Notes under the pieces: model-generated
What the model saw: the letters and a program-made list of their open reading frames with translations, nothing else
Database searches by the model: none
What the model was told of the DNA's origin: nothing
Part shown: positions 9,625 to 18,783 of the stretch, in pieces
Layout: every line of letters starts with the position of its first letter
Numbering within the stretch: the stretch's first letter is position 1
Assembly: GCF_014192115.1 (NCBI RefSeq)
Contig: NZ_JACHXL010000001.1
Location: 836,788-900,787 of the forward strand
Direction: 5' to 3'
DNA: 64,000 nt
Origin: Psychrobacter luti
Lineage (GTDB): Bacteria; Pseudomonadota; Gammaproteobacteria; Pseudomonadales; Moraxellaceae
Position numbers and translations under genes: made by a program

Positions 9625-10320
9625 ATGAGTAAAGCCGTTAAACATAAAACTGCCGATACCCCGCCATCGAGGCGCATGCCCAATCGTGATGTGCGTCCGT
9701 TTTTTGAGAAGTTGGCGGCGACGATTGATGAGCCCGTGACTGAGCTCAATTACAGCAGTAACTTTGAGCTGCTTATCGCGGTCATATTATCGGCGCAGGC
9801 AACCGATGTCAGCGTCAATATTGCCACCAATCAGCTTTATCCGGTAGCGAACACGCCTGAGTCGATTTTGGCATTGGGCGAAGAAGGACTGAAAGCGTAT
9901 ATTAAGAATATCGGCTTATTTAATGCCAAAGCCAAAAACGTCATCAAAACCTGCCGTGACTTGATTGAGAAGTTTGATAGCACCGTCCCTGATAACCGCA
10001 AAGACTTAGAGTCTCTAGCGGGCGTCGGACGTAAGACGGCGAATGTAGTCTTAAACACAGCTTTTGGACAGCCGACGATGGCAGTCGATACCCATATCTT
10101 TCGCGTCGGCAACCGTACCGGACTTGCCACAGGCAAAAACGTCTTAATCGTTGAGAAAAAACTGGTCGAACGTATCCCCGATGACTTTATCGTTGATGCA
10201 CACCATTACTTGATTTTGCACGGGCGCTATACTTGTCAGGCTCGCACCCCAAAATGCGGCGCTTGCCCTGTGTACGAAGAATGTATGTTTAAGGATAAAG
10301 CCAATTTTTTAGAGCTTTAA
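9625..10320 (+). CDS. nth: Endonuclease III, DNA glycosylase/AP lyase
   Basis: Base-excision repair enzyme that removes oxidised pyrimidines and cleaves the abasic site. The 231-residue protein has the helix-hairpin-helix with catalytic Lys137 (LAGVGRKTANVV), catalytic Asp155 (VDTHIFRVGNR) and the C-terminal [4Fe-4S] pattern C-x6-C-x2-C-x5-C (Cys204, 211, 214, 220). About 20 N-terminal residues extend beyond the E. coli protein. It lies 52 bp after the RnfB-like ferredoxin gene on the same strand, probably in one transcript. All key residues are present. Confidence 0.95.
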   Translation: MSKAVKHKTADTPPSRRMPNRDVRPFFEKLAATIDEPVTELNYSSNFELLIAVILSAQATDVSVNIATNQLYPVANTPESILALGEEGLKAYIKNIGLFNAKAKNVIKTCRDLIEKFDSTVPDNRKDLESLAGVGRKTANVVLNTAFGQPTMAVDTHIFRVGNRTGLATGKNVLIVEKKLVERIPDDFIVDAHHYLILHGRYTCQARTPKCGACPVYEECMFKDKANFLEL

Positions 10321-10323
10321 AGA

Positions 10324-10365
10324 CTTTTAGAGATTTAGAGGCTTTTAGAGATTTAGAGGCTTTTA
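10324..10365 (+). repeat. 18-bp tandem repeat after nth
   Basis: The unit CTTTTAGAGATTTAGAGG occurs twice exactly (10324-10341 and 10342-10359) with a partial third copy. It directly follows the nth stop codon, whose own last bases (TTAGAGCTTTAA) resemble the unit. Probably slippage-generated; no function is apparent. Confidence 0.75.
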
Positions 10366-10417
10366 AAAGTTTTCTTTCTAAATACTTCGGCTTAATACTT
10401 TAACTTAAGGAAGCAGA

Positions 10418-11014
10418 ATGCAGACCTTGACCGCACTTGTATTTGATGACTTTGAAACTTTAGATTTATTTGGGCCTATTGAGCTATTCGGTAGCTTACC
10501 TAACGATTTTCACATTCAGTTTGCGTCAATGAAAGGTGGTATCATTCATAACCATCATGGTGTTGCCTTACAAACTGTCGCAGTAGCAGAGTTAGCCCAT
10601 CAAACGAATATATTATTGGTCATCGGCGGTAAAGGTACGCGTCTACTCATCAATGATAGTAAGTTTTTGCAAACCCTGACTACGCTCGCTGATAACGCCG
10701 ACTGGGTGCTTAGCGTCTGTACAGGCAGTGCTTTATTGGCAAAGGCAGGTATTTTAGACAATAAACGAGCCACGTCAAATAAGCGTGCTTGGCAATGGGT
10801 TACCGAACAATCAGATCAGGTTGATTGGATAAAGCAGGCGCGCTGGGTCGTAGATGGCAAGTTTTATACTTCTTCAGGTGTCACGGCTGGCATGGATATG
10901 GCGCTCGGCTTTATTGCTGATAGACAAGGTCGCGATAGCGCAAAGGAAGTCGCCGACTATACAGAATACCGCTGGCAAGAAGACAGTCACCTCGATGATT
11001 TCTACAATTGTTAG
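10418..11014 (+). CDS. DJ-1/PfpI family protein
   Basis: A 198-residue single-domain member of the DJ-1/PfpI (class I glutamine amidotransferase-like) superfamily. The nucleophile elbow is VLSVCTGSALLAKAG with Cys101, and the acidic partner is probably Glu22 in FGPIELFG. The sequence resembles the amidase domain of GlxA-type regulators and isonitrile-hydratase-like proteins, but the AraC DNA-binding domain is absent and the protein ends naturally. ATG follows TAAGGAAGCAGA. The substrate cannot be inferred; it may be a hydrolase or a stress-related chaperone/deglycase. Confidence 0.8.
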   Translation: MQTLTALVFDDFETLDLFGPIELFGSLPNDFHIQFASMKGGIIHNHHGVALQTVAVAELAHQTNILLVIGGKGTRLLINDSKFLQTLTTLADNADWVLSVCTGSALLAKAGILDNKRATSNKRAWQWVTEQSDQVDWIKQARWVVDGKFYTSSGVTAGMDMALGFIADRQGRDSAKEVADYTEYRWQEDSHLDDFYNC

Positions 11015-11158
11015 CCGTCATGGCTGATACTAGAGTTTTACCTCAATTCACGGTAAAATACCATAATTTTTTGATTCACTTTTACCTTCTATTTTCCGTT
11101 AACATTTAATAATGACTGATTTTATATATTACAGTCCCTGCAATTAAGCGATCCCACT

Positions 11159-12325
11159 ATGCGCGAATACAACTTATTTACCTCAGAGTCTGTGAGCGAA
11201 GGCCATCCAGATAAAATGGCTGACCAAATCTCAGATGCTATCCTTGATGCCATTTTACGCCAAGATTTACATGCCCGTGTGGCGTGTGAAACGCTGGTTA
11301 AGACGGGCGCGGTAATACTAGCAGGCGAAGTCACTACGACTGCCAATATCGACGTTGAACGTATCGTACGTGATACAGTAAATGGCATCGGTTACCATCA
11401 CTCAGATTTGGGCTTTGATGGCGAGACCTGTGCTGTTATTAATATGCTGGGTAAGCAGTCTCCTGAAATTGCTCAAGGTGTCGATCGTAGCGATCCTGAA
11501 GAACAAGGTGCCGGCGATCAAGGCTTAATGTTTGGTTATGCCAGCAATGAGACCGAAGTATTGATGCCAGCACCTATCGAATATGCGCACCGCTTGATGG
11601 AGCGTCAATCTGAGCTGCGCCGTGGCGGCGAGTTACCTTGGTTACGTCCCGATGCCAAAGCTCAAGTGACTCTCAAATACGACGGTAATAAACCGGTTGC
11701 CATTGATGCCGTGGTTTTGTCAACGCAGCATGATCCAAGCATCTCGCAAGCAGACCTGCAAGAAGCGGTAATGGAATCCATTATTAAGCAAGTATTGCCA
11801 GCAGATTTATTGCATGCCGGTACACGCTATCATATCAATCCAACGGGCAAATTTGTCATTGGTGGTCCGGTCGGTGATGCTGGTCTTACCGGTCGTAAAA
11901 TTATCGTTGATACTTACGGTGGTATGGCGCGTCATGGTGGCGGTGCATTTAGTGGTAAAGATCCTTCAAAAGTCGATCGCAGTGCTGCCTATGCGGTGCG
12001 TTACGTGGCCAAAAATATTGTTGCTGCCGGTATTGCAGATCGTTGTGAGTTACAAGTGAGCTACGCGATTGGGGTTGCTGAACCGACTTCTATTTCAATT
12101 AACACCTTTGGTACTAATAAAATCAGCAACGATGAAATCATTAGCTTGATTCGTAAACATTTTGACCTACGTCCTTATGGTATTACGCGTATGCTGAATT
12201 TATTGCAGCCGATGTACCAGCAAACTGCAACCTTTGGTCACTTCGGTCGCCAAGGTTCTGAAACCGCCTTTACGTGGGAAAAAACAGACAAAGCAGAAAT
12301 CTTAAAAGCAGATGCAGGTTTATAA
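11159..12325 (+). CDS. metK: S-adenosylmethionine synthetase
   Basis: Makes S-adenosylmethionine from methionine and ATP, the cell's methyl donor and a precursor for polyamine synthesis. The 388-residue length is normal. Characteristic stretches are GHPDK (15-19), [12 protein letters not shown], the P-loop-like [18 protein letters not shown] and the C-terminal GHFGRQG. It appears monocistronic, followed after about 120 bp by a DUF3144 gene. The leader of about 140 bp shows no obvious riboswitch. Confidence 0.97.
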   Translation: MREYNLFTSESVSEGHPDKMADQISDAILDAILRQDLHARVACETLVKTGAVILAGEVTTTANIDVERIVRDTVNGIGYHHSDLGFDGETCAVINMLGKQSPEIAQGVDRSDPEEQGAGDQGLMFGYASNETEVLMPAPIEYAHRLMERQSELRRGGELPWLRPDAKAQVTLKYDGNKPVAIDAVVLSTQHDPSISQADLQEAVMESIIKQVLPADLLHAGTRYHINPTGKFVIGGPVGDAGLTGRKIIVDTYGGMARHGGGAFSGKDPSKVDRSAAYAVRYVAKNIVAAGIADRCELQVSYAIGVAEPTSISINTFGTNKISNDEIISLIRKHFDLRPYGITRMLNLLQPMYQQTATFGHFGRQGSETAFTWEKTDKAEILKADAGL

Positions 12326-12445
12326 ACCTAACGTTAGATTTTTTACTATTTTATCCATTGTTTGATTTATCCAGTCTTTATCCTTCTTAAGTTTAAAGAC
12401 TGCCGTAATATATTTAAATTTACTTACCCTTATTAGGAGTCGCTT

Positions 12446-12814
12446 ATGTCTCAAGACAATATGCCAAACAATGCCCAAAATGATGATATTGATGCTGCTC
12501 TTGAAATCACCCCTGAGATGCAAGCCTTTTATCAGCGTGCTGATGCGATTATTGGCGTTGCAAACAGTCAACTAGGCCCTGAAGCACATTCAGGTCAAGT
12601 AGGCGCGTCACTGCTTTATGCGGCGGCACGTTACAGCGCCTCAGTTGCCTCGATTGGCTTTGTAAAGGGTGATGATTTCGCTAAAGAAAAAGACGATATC
12701 GTTGAGTTTTATACCAAACAATATCGCCAAATGCTAAGCGACAACTTGACCGACTACGCACAGAATTTTGATAAGTACGTACAACTTAATAAAGATGATA
12801 AACCTGCGCAGTAA
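12446..12814 (+). CDS. DUF3144 family protein
   Basis: A 122-residue soluble protein with the DUF3144 pattern: an ADAIIGVANSQ helix, then VGASLLYAAARYSASV and a charged C-terminal helix ending around YVQLNKDD. The first 20 residues are polar and low in complexity. It has a good ribosome site (AGGAG 9 bases before ATG) and its own strong terminator. The family is of unknown function; I can add only that it is probably cytoplasmic and monocistronic. Confidence 0.7.
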   Translation: MSQDNMPNNAQNDDIDAALEITPEMQAFYQRADAIIGVANSQLGPEAHSGQVGASLLYAAARYSASVASIGFVKGDDFAKEKDDIVEFYTKQYRQMLSDNLTDYAQNFDKYVQLNKDDKPAQ

Positions 12815-12857
12815 CTTGTATAAAATCTGATTGCAGAATTTTATTAAGAAGTAACAT

Positions 12858-12891
12858 AAAAAACCCAAGCCTTATAAGCTTGGGTTTTTTT
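12858..12891 (+). terminator. Rho-independent terminator of the DUF3144 gene
   Basis: Perfect stem CCCAAGC/GCTTGGG with a 7-base loop, flanked by AAAAAA on the left and TTTTTTT on the right, 44 bp beyond the stop codon. Confidence 0.9.
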
Positions 12892-13066
12892 ATCTGTTTT
12901 GCACTAGATGACTGAGCATAAATCCTTTACTATCAAATATCTTACGAGCAAATACTCTATGATTAAATACTAACCTTTGCATCGATAATTGACTTTTTTA
13001 ACACAGACTGTTGATGCAAAATGAATAATTAAAAGCACGTATACATAAAATATAAGGATATTTATT

Positions 13067-13420
13067 ATGAGCGCTCTATCTAAACCATGGCTATCTCTAT
13101 TAAAGCCTTCTACCCTCGCCCTATCAGTAGCCATAACCTTTACGCTTGGCTTAGCCGGTTGTAACAATATCAGCCCTAACCCTATGCCTGATAGTACACC
13201 AATTCAGCCACCTGCTTCGAACACCAGTCAACCTCCTAAAGGACTCGTTGCTCAGTGTCCAACCTTTGACCCCGCAAAAACCATGTGTACGGCGCAATAC
13301 GATCCGGTCTGCGTAAAAACACAAGTAGGTTCAGTGATAAGCTATCGCACGGCAGGCAATGCCTGCTCAGCTTGTAGTACACCTCAGGCAATCAGCTATG
13401 TGAAAGGTGAATGTTTATAA
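13067..13420 (+). CDS. Lipoprotein with a degenerate Kazal-like cysteine domain
   Basis: A 117-residue lipoprotein: hydrophobic signal with lipobox GLAGC (Cys32), then a Pro/Ser/Thr-rich spacer (about 33-60). A compact domain of six cysteines follows (CPTFDP, MCTAQYDPVCV, NACSACST and GEC at the C-terminus). The spacing and the words YDPVC ... ACxAC ... GEC resemble Kazal-type serine protease inhibitor domains, here with a shortened loop. It may be a surface or periplasmic protease inhibitor, but that is inference from cysteine spacing alone. Terminators on both sides indicate a single-gene transcript. Confidence 0.65.
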   Translation: MSALSKPWLSLLKPSTLALSVAITFTLGLAGCNNISPNPMPDSTPIQPPASNTSQPPKGLVAQCPTFDPAKTMCTAQYDPVCVKTQVGSVISYRTAGNACSACSTPQAISYVKGECL

Positions 13421-13496
13421 CAGCAAAGCTGATTTTACAAGCATATCGTTAAATACCTATCATTATCTAAACACGCATAAATTATTCAATGCCCAT

Positions 13497-13527
13497 AAAA
13501 AATCCCAGCTCAACACTGGGATTTTTT
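13497..13527. terminator. Bidirectional rho-independent terminator
   Basis: AAAAAATCCCAG and CTGGGATTTTTT form a perfect inverted repeat with a short loop. It lies between the Kazal-like lipoprotein gene (plus) and the convergent BCCT transporter gene (minus), and can serve both. Confidence 0.88.
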
Positions 13528-13595
13528 ATATTTTTACTGCGACTGTTTTCTAGCAAACCTGCTATAAACATTCGCTACATAGCTTTTAATTATAG

Positions 13596-15251
13596 CTATT
13601 CATCAGTCGGCTTTAGACTTGGTGGGCCGGTTAATAGCTCTTCATCGCGGAACTCATTGGCTGAGTTATGCTCGGCTGATTCTTCGGTAATAAACCGCTG
13701 CTGATTACGATAAAGTATCAATCTATCACGGCTCAAACCCCGCAGTAATGAATACATCATAATGACAATCACCACGGCAAACGGAAAGCCTGAGACGATA
13801 GATGCTGCTTGTAACGCACCCAAACCGCCTGCGGCTAATAGTACCGCCGCGATAACCCCTTCTGTACCTGCCCAGAATAAACGCTGGATTTTTGGTGGAT
13901 TGGTATCACCGCCTGAGGTCAGCATATCAATGACAAAACTGGCAGAATCTGATGAGGTTACAAACCAAAGTACAATCATCACCACGATAAGCCCGTTTAG
14001 CGCTGCTGTAAACGGATACGACTCCATCAACTTAAAGATAGCGCTACCTGTATCGGCTTTTACCGCCTCCACCAGTCCAGGGCTTACCATATTTGGGTCA
14101 ACCGCTGCCATCAATTCCATATGGACGGCTGAACCACCAAAGGCGGTGAACCATAGAAATAAGATAGTAATAGGGATTAATAATACCCCTAAGATAAATT
14201 CACGAATGGTACGACCACGAGAAATACGGGCAACGAATACCCCAACGAATGGTGACCAGCTAATCCACCATGCCCAGTAGAATACCGTCCATGATGACTG
14301 CCAGTTTGCTTCACCTTCATAAGACTCTGTCCACAGCCCAAGTGGAATTACTTGATGCAGGTAGTTACCGATATTCTCAAAAAAGCTGTTAAAGATAAAC
14401 TGGGTTGGACCCAAGATAATCACAAAGCTTAATAGCACAATGGTAAAGAAAATATTGATATCACTTAAACGCTTAATGCCTTTATCAAGCCCCATCAATA
14501 GTGACAATCCTGCCAGCATGGTGATAAAAGCAATCAATATAATCTGTACGGTGATGTTATTTGGAATACCAAATAAACTCTCAAGCCCCGAGTTAATCTG
14601 CAGCACCCCAAGACCTAAAGTGGTGACCACACCAAACATGGTGCCGAATACTGCCAGCGTATCAACAATATGACCCATAGGGCCATAGATTTTTTTGCCT
14701 AATAATGGATATAAGGTTGAGCGAATGGCCAATGGCAAGCCGCGGCGATAATGAAAATACGCCAACGATAACGCCACCATGCCATAAATTGCCCAGACAT
14801 GCAGACCATAATGCAAGAATGAGATATTCATCGCTTGCTTAGCCGCGGCAATACTTTCAGGCTCACCTAAAGGCGGTGCCATAAAGTGATATAGCGGCTC
14901 TGCCGTCCCCCAGTAGAGCAAGCCAATACCGATACCGGCCGAAAACAGCATGCCAATCCAAGAGACAATATTGTACTCTGGGGTCTCATTTTGATGACCC
15001 AATCTAATATCACCATAGCGGCTAAATATCAGATAGATACTCATCACCAACGTTAAGTTGACCACCAGGATAAAAAACCAACCAAAGCGCATTGATACAA
15101 ATGCCTTCGCTTGGCCAAACACTTCGCTTGCCAATTCATTAAAAAAGGCACCGAATATAATAAATGCGAGGATTAAAATCGCTGAGGTCAAAAAAACAGG
15201 TTTGCTTACCCGTGGAAAAGGGCCCAATCGGCCAACTTTAACGTGATCCAT
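13596..15251 (-). CDS. BCCT family transporter (betaine/choline/carnitine type), copy 1
   Basis: A 551-residue integral membrane protein with about twelve hydrophobic segments. BCCT signatures are clear: GIGIGLLYWGTAEPLYHFM in the substrate region, and the aromatic box with signature WAWWISWSPFVGVFVARISR. The family imports trimethylammonium compounds or compatible solutes such as glycine betaine, choline, carnitine or DMSP with Na+ or H+. The C-terminal tail is short and acidic, and lacks the long extension of osmosensing BetP. It is a close paralogue of the next gene, lying 221 bp downstream of it with a terminator between them. Substrate unknown. Confidence 0.9.
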   Translation of the reverse strand: MDHVKVGRLGPFPRVSKPVFLTSAILILAFIIFGAFFNELASEVFGQAKAFVSMRFGWFFILVVNLTLVMSIYLIFSRYGDIRLGHQNETPEYNIVSWIGMLFSAGIGIGLLYWGTAEPLYHFMAPPLGEPESIAAAKQAMNISFLHYGLHVWAIYGMVALSLAYFHYRRGLPLAIRSTLYPLLGKKIYGPMGHIVDTLAVFGTMFGVVTTLGLGVLQINSGLESLFGIPNNITVQIILIAFITMLAGLSLLMGLDKGIKRLSDINIFFTIVLLSFVIILGPTQFIFNSFFENIGNYLHQVIPLGLWTESYEGEANWQSSWTVFYWAWWISWSPFVGVFVARISRGRTIREFILGVLLIPITILFLWFTAFGGSAVHMELMAAVDPNMVSPGLVEAVKADTGSAIFKLMESYPFTAALNGLIVVMIVLWFVTSSDSASFVIDMLTSGGDTNPPKIQRLFWAGTEGVIAAVLLAAGGLGALQAASIVSGFPFAVVIVIMMYSLLRGLSRDRLILYRNQQRFITEESAEHNSANEFRDEELLTGPPSLKPTDE

Positions 15252-15342
15252 TCAGTCGTCTCAATTTTTTAGGACGCCAACCTTAACAAGATATCTACAA
15301 ACTATCAAATCGGGTCAGTCATCTGTTAATGGGCAAAAGTAA

Positions 15343-15376
15343 AAAATCCTAAGATAACGATGCATCTTAGGATTTT
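15343..15376 (-). terminator. Rho-independent terminator between the two BCCT genes
   Basis: Arms AAAATCCTAAGAT and ATCTTAGGATTTT pair perfectly around an 8-base loop. On the minus strand the hairpin ends in a T-run about 100 bp beyond the stop codon of BCCT copy 2, so the two genes are probably transcribed separately. Confidence 0.85.
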
Positions 15377-15472
15377 AAATGACAATTATTATATTATTTA
15401 GGTAAAATGAATATAAGCTAACTATATGATTCAATTTACGAAAGTATTTCTCATACGGCTATATATCGCCTC

Positions 15473-17122
15473 TTAATCACCTTTCACAATTTTAGGCGGA
15501 CCTTTCAATAGCTCTTCGTCCACAAACTCATTGGCCGAATTATGGTCGGCTGACTCGTCAGTAATGTAACGCTGCTGGTTGCGATATAAGATAAGACGGT
15601 CGCGACTCATGCCACGTAGCAGCGCATACATCATCACAAATATGACCAGAGCAAAGGGCAATCCTGCCACAATAGCCGCCGCTTGTAATGCATCTAAACC
15701 ACCGGCCGCTAATAAAATTGCCGCAATCACGCCCTGCATAATGGCCCAAAATAAACGTTGGATTTTGGGTGGGTTGGTATCGCCACCAGCGGTCAACATA
15801 TCAATGACGAAACTGGCAGAATCTGATGACGTCACAAACCAAAGTACAATCATCACTACAATTAATAAGGTGATAGGTTTAGTAAGTGGATAGTATTCAA
15901 CCAATTTAAAAATGGCACTACCAGTATCGGCTTGCACCGCGGCTACCAATCCTGGGCTAACTAAATCAGGGCTGATAGCGGCTAATAGCTCCATCTGAAT
16001 CGCAACGCCGCCGAAAGTCGTAAACCAGAAAAACAAAATCGTCATCGGGATAAGCAGCACGCCAAATACAAACTCGCGAATGGTACGACCGCGGCTGATA
16101 CGTGCAATAAATACGCCGACAAATGGTGACCAGCTGACCCACCATGCCCAATAAAATATCGTCCAAGCGCTTTGCCAGTCAGTACCACTATAGGCTTCAC
16201 TCCACGTCGATAACGTAACGATGTTTGCCAGATAATTGCCAACGTTTTCAATAAAGCTGTCAAAGATAAATAACGTCGGACCCAAAATTACCATAAAGGC
16301 CAGTAGAATACCGGTCAGCCCCATATTAATATCACTGAGGCGCTTAATCCCTTTATCAAGACCTAGCATCAGCGAGCCACAAGCCAGTGAAGTTACGAAG
16401 GCAATGATAATAAACTGTACGGTCAAGGTATTAGGAATACCAAACAAACCTTCTAGACCCGAGTTAATCTGCATAACCCCAAGACCTAAAGAGGTCACAA
16501 CCCCAAACATCGTCCCAAATACCGCCAAGATATCGACGGTATGTCCCCATTTACCATAAATCTTTTGCCCGAGGATAGGATACAAGGTTGAGCGAATCGA
16601 TAATGGCAGACCACGGCGAAAATGGAAATAGGCTAACGACAGTGCCACGACGGTATAAATCGCCCATGCATGCAACCCCCAATGCAAAAATGACAGATTC
16701 ATCGCTTGCTTTGCCGACTCTACAGTCTGTCCCTCACCAACGGGCGGTGCCATAAAGTGATATAAAGGTTCCGCTGTGCCCCAATAGACCAATCCAATCC
16801 CGATGCCCGCTGAAAACAACATCCCAATCCATGAAAACAAGGTATATTGCGGTCGCTCTGTTTGTTTACCTAAGCGAATATCACCGTAGCGACTGGCGGC
16901 AAGGTAAATACAAAACACCAGCGCCACATTAAACAAGATGATAAATAACCAGCGGAATTTTTCGGCAATAAAGTCCTGTAAGAAGCTAAAAAGCGCTGCT
17001 GCAGTTTCAGTAAATAACGAGCCAAAAATGATGAAGCCGACAATTAAGATACCTGATGTGATAAATACAGGCTTATTTACCCTTGGAAATGGGCCGAGCT
17101 TGCCTACTTTTACTTCGTTCAT
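15473..17122 (-). CDS. BCCT family transporter, copy 2
   Basis: A 549-residue paralogue of the neighbouring transporter, nearly collinear from the KVGKLGPFPRVNKPVF start to the NSANEFVDEELLKGPP tail. It has the same GIGIGLVYWGTAEPLYHFM stretch and the WAWWVSWSPFVGVFIARISR signature. Differences concentrate in the N-terminal helix and the extracytoplasmic loop around residues 285-310, which fits divergence in substrate or activation range rather than loss of function. The pair looks like an old tandem duplication. It has its own start region and terminator. Na+-coupled betaine or choline uptake is the likeliest role, by family only. Confidence 0.9.
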   Translation of the reverse strand: MNEVKVGKLGPFPRVNKPVFITSGILIVGFIIFGSLFTETAAALFSFLQDFIAEKFRWLFIILFNVALVFCIYLAASRYGDIRLGKQTERPQYTLFSWIGMLFSAGIGIGLVYWGTAEPLYHFMAPPVGEGQTVESAKQAMNLSFLHWGLHAWAIYTVVALSLAYFHFRRGLPLSIRSTLYPILGQKIYGKWGHTVDILAVFGTMFGVVTSLGLGVMQINSGLEGLFGIPNTLTVQFIIIAFVTSLACGSLMLGLDKGIKRLSDINMGLTGILLAFMVILGPTLFIFDSFIENVGNYLANIVTLSTWSEAYSGTDWQSAWTIFYWAWWVSWSPFVGVFIARISRGRTIREFVFGVLLIPMTILFFWFTTFGGVAIQMELLAAISPDLVSPGLVAAVQADTGSAIFKLVEYYPLTKPITLLIVVMIVLWFVTSSDSASFVIDMLTAGGDTNPPKIQRLFWAIMQGVIAAILLAAGGLDALQAAAIVAGLPFALVIFVMMYALLRGMSRDRLILYRNQQRYITDESADHNSANEFVDEELLKGPPKIVKGD

Positions 17123-17321
17123 TTGCTAAAACCTTATATTTAAGAAAGGTCACCTTAACAAACTAACCTTTAATTATCAATTAACTACAAAATAAACTCG
17201 ATAAAGATATTTTTTTGGTAACAATTTGCTTGGCTATTTTAATTCTCGATTTAGACATTTTAAGCAATTATTTCAGTTATATTATTTAGCCAGCGATTGA
17301 TGCGTGCTATCAGATAAGTCA

Positions 17322-18566
17322 CTAGTTAGGTAATAATCGCAGCAGCCTACCTTTAGTGCCATCTTCTAATAACCATACCTGCCCATCGACGTTTAAAACG
17401 CCACGAATTCGTTCGCCCATATCATAGCGATAGCGTTCTGCCGCTCCGTTATTTTTATCAAAACTCACTACGATGAGCGCTTTTGATGATAAACCACTGA
17501 TCAGCGCGTTGCCTTGCCACGCTGGAAAGTCATTGTATTTACCAGCATCATAAATACTCATGGAAGAAGGTGATATGACGGGCGTCCAAGTAATTTTAGG
17601 CGCTGCAAAATCAGGACGCGTATCGTGATCAGGAATATCGGTTCCTGTATAATTACGGCCATTCGAGACGATTGGCCAGCCATAGTTCTTACCTTTTTCA
17701 ATAAGATTAAACTCATCACCGCCGCGTGGCCCCATTTCATGCGCCCAAAGTCTGCCTTTCTCATCGAAAGCCATGCCAAGTACATTACGATGACCAGTGG
17801 TCCAAAACTGGTCAGCGATATCATTATTTGTATTCATAAATGGATTATCGGCTGGCACTGAGCCATCAGTATGTAATCTGATGATTTTACCCAAATTAAC
17901 GCTCATATCCTGCGCTGGGGTTTTTTCTTGGCGGTCACCTGAGCTGATATATAAATACTGCCCGTCAGGTGAAAACAGTAAGCGATGGCTATAATGCCCC
18001 TGCCCTTTCACTTTCGGAAATTGCTCCCAAATGGACGTAATGGCTTGCAAGCTTGGCGTATCAGTATCCAATCCAGTCAATGTAGCCTTGATTACTTTTG
18101 CCCCAAATTTATTGTCATCAGTATTTTTACCTGCTTCAACGTAGCTGATATATACAGTATTAGACGTGGCAAAATCTGGCGCAAGGATAATATCACCAAG
18201 GCCACCTTGTCCACCGTAAGCCACTTTTGGACTACCAGCGATTTCTGTCTTAGTACCAGTCACGGTATCAACTATAAGTAATTCACCAGTCTTTTGGGTT
18301 ACCAGCAGTTTGGGCGGCTCATTATTAACGGTAGGCAACGCTGTCATTGCCCAAGGTTCATTAAAGGTAGCAACCGTCTTGGTTATAAAGGCAGGTTTTT
18401 CAGTGCTTGCTGCTGATTTATTAGCATCAGCTTGTCCTTGTTTATATTCTGTCAGATCTTTATTGGTATTAACTGCCGAGGGATTTGAGCAAGCAGAGAC
18501 ACTAAACAGCAGTGTGGTTAGGATTAACGGTAATGTTATTAGCCTCTTTGTCTTAGTGGTCATCAT
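17322..18566 (-). CDS. PQQ-dependent soluble aldose sugar dehydrogenase-type lipoprotein
   Basis: Member of the glucose/sorbosone dehydrogenase beta-propeller family (Asd/YliI type), which oxidises aldose sugars with PQQ and calcium in the periplasm. The 414-residue protein starts with a lipoprotein signal (lipobox SVSAC, Cys26) and a polar linker. The propeller shows GGQGGLGDIILAPDF, the active-site region GQGHYSHRLLFSPDG (His191 or His194 as base), GHRNVLGMAFD and HEMGPRGGDEFNLI. Two adjacent ATG codons are possible starts. No pqq biosynthesis genes are in the window, so cofactor supply is unknown. Downstream of clpB but separated by a likely terminator. Confidence 0.85.
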   Translation of the reverse strand: MMTTKTKRLITLPLILTTLLFSVSACSNPSAVNTNKDLTEYKQGQADANKSAASTEKPAFITKTVATFNEPWAMTALPTVNNEPPKLLVTQKTGELLIVDTVTGTKTEIAGSPKVAYGGQGGLGDIILAPDFATSNTVYISYVEAGKNTDDNKFGAKVIKATLTGLDTDTPSLQAITSIWEQFPKVKGQGHYSHRLLFSPDGQYLYISSGDRQEKTPAQDMSVNLGKIIRLHTDGSVPADNPFMNTNNDIADQFWTTGHRNVLGMAFDEKGRLWAHEMGPRGGDEFNLIEKGKNYGWPIVSNGRNYTGTDIPDHDTRPDFAAPKITWTPVISPSSMSIYDAGKYNDFPAWQGNALISGLSSKALIVVSFDKNNGAAERYRYDMGERIRGVLNVDGQVWLLEDGTKGRLLRLLPN

Positions 18567-18670
18567 CCTGATGTCATCTCCCTTAATGTGACTGTCTTTT
18601 TTTTGGTATATAGCTTATTTATACCACAGTCAAAGTACAGCAAAAGTAAAATAATTATAGCCCCCAACGC

Positions 18671-18711
18671 AAAAACCCCTTACTTGCCTGTATAAACAAT
18701 AGGCAAATAAG
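18671..18711 (-). terminator. Probable terminator of clpB
   Basis: On the minus strand CTTATTTGCCT pairs with AGGCAAGTAAG (one mismatch), followed by GGGGTTTTTG, about 75 bp beyond the clpB stop codon. Confidence 0.55.
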
Positions 18712-18783
18712 AGGTAGTTTTAAGATTTCCATTAGCTAGACAGTGAAACTAAGTGTACTCAGCTAATGTAACAAACTCTTGAT

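Noticed and set aside
10418..11014. GlxA regulator that lost its DNA-binding domain
   Set aside because: The protein ends normally after a complete DJ-1/PfpI domain, and stand-alone members of this family are common, so no truncation is implied.
11015..11158. SAM riboswitch upstream of metK
   Set aside because: Looked for a structured leader with a terminator; only short AT-rich sequence without convincing stems is present.
13762..14280. 172-codon open frame on the plus strand
   Set aside because: Antisense to BCCT copy 1; a similar shadow frame appears over BCCT copy 2, as expected for mirrored membrane-protein codons.
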